Source: Promethearchaeota archaeon
GTDB lineage: Archaea; Asgardarchaeota; Lokiarchaeia; Sigynarchaeales; MK-D1
Reading direction: 5' to 3'
Assembly: GCA_016839865.1 (NCBI GenBank)
Contig: JAEOTN010000371.1
Location: 1 to 6,562 of the forward strand
Length of the DNA: 6,562 nt
The notes beneath the pieces were generated by a model. The model saw only the letters and a list, made by a program, of their open reading frames with translations. It was not told where the DNA came from and searched no databases. Every line of letters begins with the position of its first letter. The first letter of the stretch is position 1. Positions 4,057 to 6,562 of the stretch are shown in pieces. Position numbers and translations under genes: made by a program.

Positions 4057-6562
4057 TTACTCTTCTAATTTTCCTTTCCATAGTTTTAACAGATAATATG
4101 ATCCCACACCAACAACTGCAATAACTCCAATTGTTGTGAATAAAACTATTCTAAGACGTAATTGCCGAGCTGCGTCAAATTTTGTAATTGTCACTTCTTC
4201 AGAAGAGAGGTTTCCTGCAATATCACGAGCATAGAATCTAATAGTAATATCCCCATACGGTAATGCATCCCACGCAGTTTGATTAATGATGCCATTTTCC
4301 GTAAATGTGTAATTGGTCAATCCTCCATCAAGCGTATACCACATCTCCCAAACATACACATCGATGACTTCTACATCGAATGAAGGCGCATCATCATATT
4401 TCCCGCTTGCTATCGGTGAATTAATGGTTATTTGAGGTGCTCCGTCTTCCGCGATTGGCATATAATCAATGGACCCTGCATCACCACCTATAAAATAATA
4501 TGGGGTATCTACAATTCCATCCTGTGGGGACGTATCAGGACCAGTATGATTATCCCAATAATTCCCAAATGTCGTGCTGTTCCATGTGTTATCTGCTGCC
4601 CAATCCTCAGCGTGCAACTCGTTATTCACAAAGAAATTACCATAGAGTGTGTTATTATCGGAGTTTGAATTAAGGGATATTCCCAAAGTATTATTGATTA
4701 ACGCATTTTCAGTAATGGAACCAAAATCACAATCCACTTCTAAAGTTATACCCATAATTGTGTTGTAACTGACAATATTCTCCAAGAGTATGCTATTATC
4801 ACAATCATCGTCTAAATATATCCCGTTTTGGTTGTTATTTACCGTGTTTCCTGATATCACGGTATTTTGACAGGCATCGTACATATATATCCCCTCATAA
4901 GTGTTGTTGTTTACTGTGTTTCCCGATATTGTGTTATTAATGCTATCCCATTCTAGATATATCCCGAATTCGTTGTTGTTTACCGTGTTTCCTGAAATTA
5001 TGTTGTTTTCACAGGAATCGTAGAGTAATATCCCTATACTGTTGTCGTTTATGACATTACCAGATACGGTGTTATAATCGCAGGCATCTTCAGTAAATAC
5101 TCCTTCGATATCGTTGTCGTTCACGATGTTTCCTGATATGGTGTTATTATTGCATTTATATTCTAAATTTATCCCGTGAGCGTTCCAGTTTACTGTGTTC
5201 CCCAGTAGGGTATTGTTATTACATTCATCATACAAGCGTATTCCATAATTATCATTATTAGAGCAAATATTGTCTATCAATCGAGAATTATTTACATTAT
5301 CAAATGAGATTCCGTTTCCAAAATTAATAATCGAGCAGTTTCGAATAACGAAAGAAACGTTTGATTTTTCGATCAAAATTCCATTAGATAATATTCCAAA
5401 ACCATTAAGTCTAAGATTTTCAATGACATAGGGTGCTGATTCCGTTCCTTCACCTGAGCACCATGGTTGAATAGCTGCCCATGTCCAATTATTGGCTCCC
5501 ATTCCAGTAGCAGTATCATCGATATGGATGGGTACTTGCGGTGTTGTTGGATCTGAACAATTATTATTCGCTATAATATTACCGATGCATTGCCATTCAT
5601 AAACACAGCCGTCTTCATTATCATTCAAAGAATTATCTGTAATGTTATTATAGTCACTTGTGTAAAGCACTACCCCAAAATAGTCCCTGTTGATCGAATT
5701 ATCTTCTATTGTGTTGTTATTTACGTCGTTCAACATTATTCCGGTAATTTTATTATCGTTTACGGTATTATCCGAAACAAAATTCCAATCTGAGTCACTT
5801 ATCAAACTGATCCCGTATTCCATATTGAATTTTACAGAATTTCCGGTAATTGTGTTGTTGTCAGAATTTTGCATAAATATTCCAGCGTTTTGATTGTTAG
5901 TAACAGTATTGTTGATAACTCTATTATGATGATTACCGGCTAACCAAATTCCATGATTATTAATGATTGGGTTTGTATCTCCAATAACTAAGTTGTCTGT
6001 GACGTTATTGTGAAAACTACTTGAACTTATTACAATTTCACCTTCAGCGTTGTTTTTCACAGTGTTGTCGTAAATTGAATTATTAGAGGAACCTCGCAAA
6101 TACATGCCACGCCAGCAATTTTCGACTGTATTGTTGAAGATCTCATTGTTATCATTACCACCATCTAATAGTTTAATACCTCCATTTTGACCGCTCATTT
6201 GATTGTTGTTTATATCATTTATATAATTGTATGCAATTGTAGAATTGGTGACTCCTTCATAAAAATAAATTCCATTGTACCCCACAGTTGTAACCGTATT
6301 ATTCTTGATATGGATATCGTCTCCTCCATACATCAATATCGCATGACGACCAATATTTTTAACCACATTTTGTTCAATAGTGATATTGTAACAGTTGTAT
6401 CCTTGTAGTTGAATTCCACATCCATACGAGCTAGTCTGGTCTATTGTATTGTTATAGATCACACCGCGTGAACTATTCCACACATCTATACCCGCTCCAT
6501 AGGGATTAATTCCAATAATGTTAATGTTCATCAAGGTGCAGTTCTCTATGCGGAAATCTACA
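4057..6562 (-). CDS. Large membrane-anchored parallel beta-helix surface protein, N-terminus missing
   Basis: The frame is open to the right edge, so the start lies outside; the first visible residues are VDFRIENCTL. Residue numbers here count from the TTG codon at 6534, which is internal, not a start. Residues 1-325 and 390-645 are two right-handed beta-helix domains of NosD/PbH1 type, with coils of about 23-24 residues built on patterns such as GIYLxxxCxNNTISGNxVNNN. Between them, 335-394 is a header (PIHIDD, NNWTWAAIQPWCSGEGT, APYVIENL) of the kind I associate with Lokiarchaeial beta-helix proteins. Residues 700-786 form an Ig-like domain (MWYTLDGG, IRFYARDIAGN). Residues 794-816 are one transmembrane helix, followed by KLWKGKLEE inside the cell. 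The bulk is therefore extracellular. Many N-x-S/T sequons suggest N-glycosylation. The family includes carbohydrate-binding or carbohydrate-cleaving proteins, but no catalytic residues can be named. A T7 tract follows the stop. Confidence 0.9.
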   Translation of the reverse strand, partial: VDFRIENCTLMNINIIGINPYGAGIDVWNSSRGVIYNNTIDQTSSYGCGIQLQGYNCYNITIEQNVVKNIGRHAILMYGGDDIHIKNNTVTTVGYNGIYFYEGVTNSTIAYNYINDINNNQMSGQNGGIKLLDGGNDNNEIFNNTVENCWRGMYLRGSSNNSIYDNTVKNNAEGEIVISSSSFHNNVTDNLVIGDTNPIINNHGIWLAGNHHNRVINNTVTNNQNAGIFMQNSDNNTITGNSVKFNMEYGISLISDSDWNFVSDNTVNDNKITGIMLNDVNNNTIEDNSINRDYFGVVLYTSDYNNITDNSLNDNEDGCVYEWQCIGNIIANNNCSDPTTPQVPIHIDDTATGMGANNWTWAAIQPWCSGEGTESAPYVIENLRLNGFGILSNGILIEKSNVSFVIRNCSIINFGNGISFDNVNNSRLIDNICSNNDNYGIRLYDECNNNTLLGNTVNWNAHGINLEYKCNNNTISGNIVNDNDIEGVFTEDACDYNTVSGNVINDNSIGILLYDSCENNIISGNTVNNNEFGIYLEWDSINNTISGNTVNNNTYEGIYMYDACQNTVISGNTVNNNQNGIYLDDDCDNSILLENIVSYNTIMGITLEVDCDFGSITENALINNTLGISLNSNSDNNTLYGNFFVNNELHAEDWAADNTWNSTTFGNYWDNHTGPDTSPQDGIVDTPYYFIGGDAGSIDYMPIAEDGAPQITINSPIASGKYDDAPSFDVEVIDVYVWEMWYTLDGGLTNYTFTENGIINQTAWDALPYGDITIRFYARDIAGNLSSEEVTITKFDAARQLRLRIVLFTTIGVIAVVGVGSYYLLKLWKGKLEE
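4087..4155 (-). other. C-terminal transmembrane anchor of the beta-helix protein
   Basis: Residues 794-816 (LRIVLF...VGVGSYYLL) are uninterrupted hydrophobic sequence, preceded by RQLR and followed by the short tail KLWKGKLEE. This is a C-terminal anchor with the large domains outside the cell. Confidence 0.8.
4680..5270 (-). repeat. Coding tandem repeat, 69-72 bp period (beta-helix coils)
   Basis: Consecutive coils of the second beta-helix domain are similar at DNA level as well as protein level. The marker GTGTTTCC (plus strand) recurs at 4844, 4916 and 4985, spaced 72 and 69 bp, with a near match (ATGTTTCC) at 5126, another 141 bp on. The neighbouring bases (GTTGTTGTTTAC before it, GATAT or GAAAT after it) are also shared. 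Periods of 69 and 72 bp correspond to 23- and 24-residue coils. The copies are diverged, so this is an old or constrained duplication, not an exact satellite. Confidence 0.75.
5355..5532 (-). other. Header module of the second beta-helix domain
   Basis: Residues 335-394 contain PIHIDD, GANNWTWAAIQPWCSGEGT, ESAPYVIENLRLNG and ILIEKSNV, leading into the first coil (SFVIRNCSI). The G-x-GT-x(3)-PYVIE pattern is a typical entry strand of a secreted beta-helix domain. Its place in the middle of the protein shows that a complete new domain starts here. Confidence 0.65.

Noticed and set aside
4680..5270. Regular 69-72 bp repeats that might suggest a CRISPR array
   Set aside because: The repeats are inexact, have no distinct spacers, stay in phase with codons, and match beta-helix coil lengths.
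4432..6408. Several plus-strand open frames opposite the beta-helix gene
   Set aside because: The repetitive asparagine and isoleucine codons of the real gene produce long stop-free antisense stretches; the translations are low-complexity.
1719..6562. A possible carbohydrate-use cluster linking the sugar-type transporter and the beta-helix protein
   Set aside because: They are separated by the housekeeping lsm-L37e pair, are not co-transcribed, and share no visible regulatory element.

Overview
The window reads as chromosome from an AT-rich archaeon, most likely a Promethearchaeota (Asgard) member of the Lokiarchaeia type. Three things support this. There is an archaeal Lsm (Sm-like) gene followed directly by ribosomal protein L37e. 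There is an archaeal MCT-1/Tma20-type PUA protein. And there is a very large membrane-anchored beta-helix protein whose internal header (proline-isoleucine..., NNWTW, WCSGEGT, PYVIENL) is, from memory, typical of the big beta-helix families in Lokiarchaeia. The lineage is an inference from protein style, not from a marker phylogeny.

Layout, left to right. Positions 1-240 (minus) hold the first 80 codons of a gene cut by the left edge; it encodes an N-terminally anchored membrane protein of unknown function. A 62-bp divergent spacer with one central AT-rich core separates it from the PUA-domain RNA-binding protein (303-818, plus). That gene converges, with only 2 bp between stop codons, on an unrecognised gene (821-1399, minus). 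Upstream of the unknown gene lies a stretch of about 320 bp (1400-1718) with no intact gene. It contains a minus-strand reading frame interrupted by a single TGA, which runs into the start of the unknown gene one base out of frame, and a set of CTCATTTTTT/AAAAAATGAG repeats that form a perfect hairpin just behind the next gene. Positions 1719-3152 (minus) encode a 12-helix transporter of the GPH/MFS_2 sugar-cation symporter type. A 69-bp divergent spacer leads to the Lsm-L37e pair (3222-3888, plus). Finally, 4057-6562 (minus) is the C-terminal part of a beta-helix surface protein that runs off the right edge.

Functionally, the Lsm, L37e and PUA genes are RNA-binding and translation housekeeping. 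The transporter and the two membrane-anchored proteins belong to the cell envelope. The sequence does not tie the envelope genes together into a pathway. I see no convincing new multi-gene system here. The best leads are the interrupted/frameshifted region at 1377-1691, the cysteine ladder and module duplication in the beta-helix protein, the C-terminal extension of L37e, and the N-terminal extension of Lsm.
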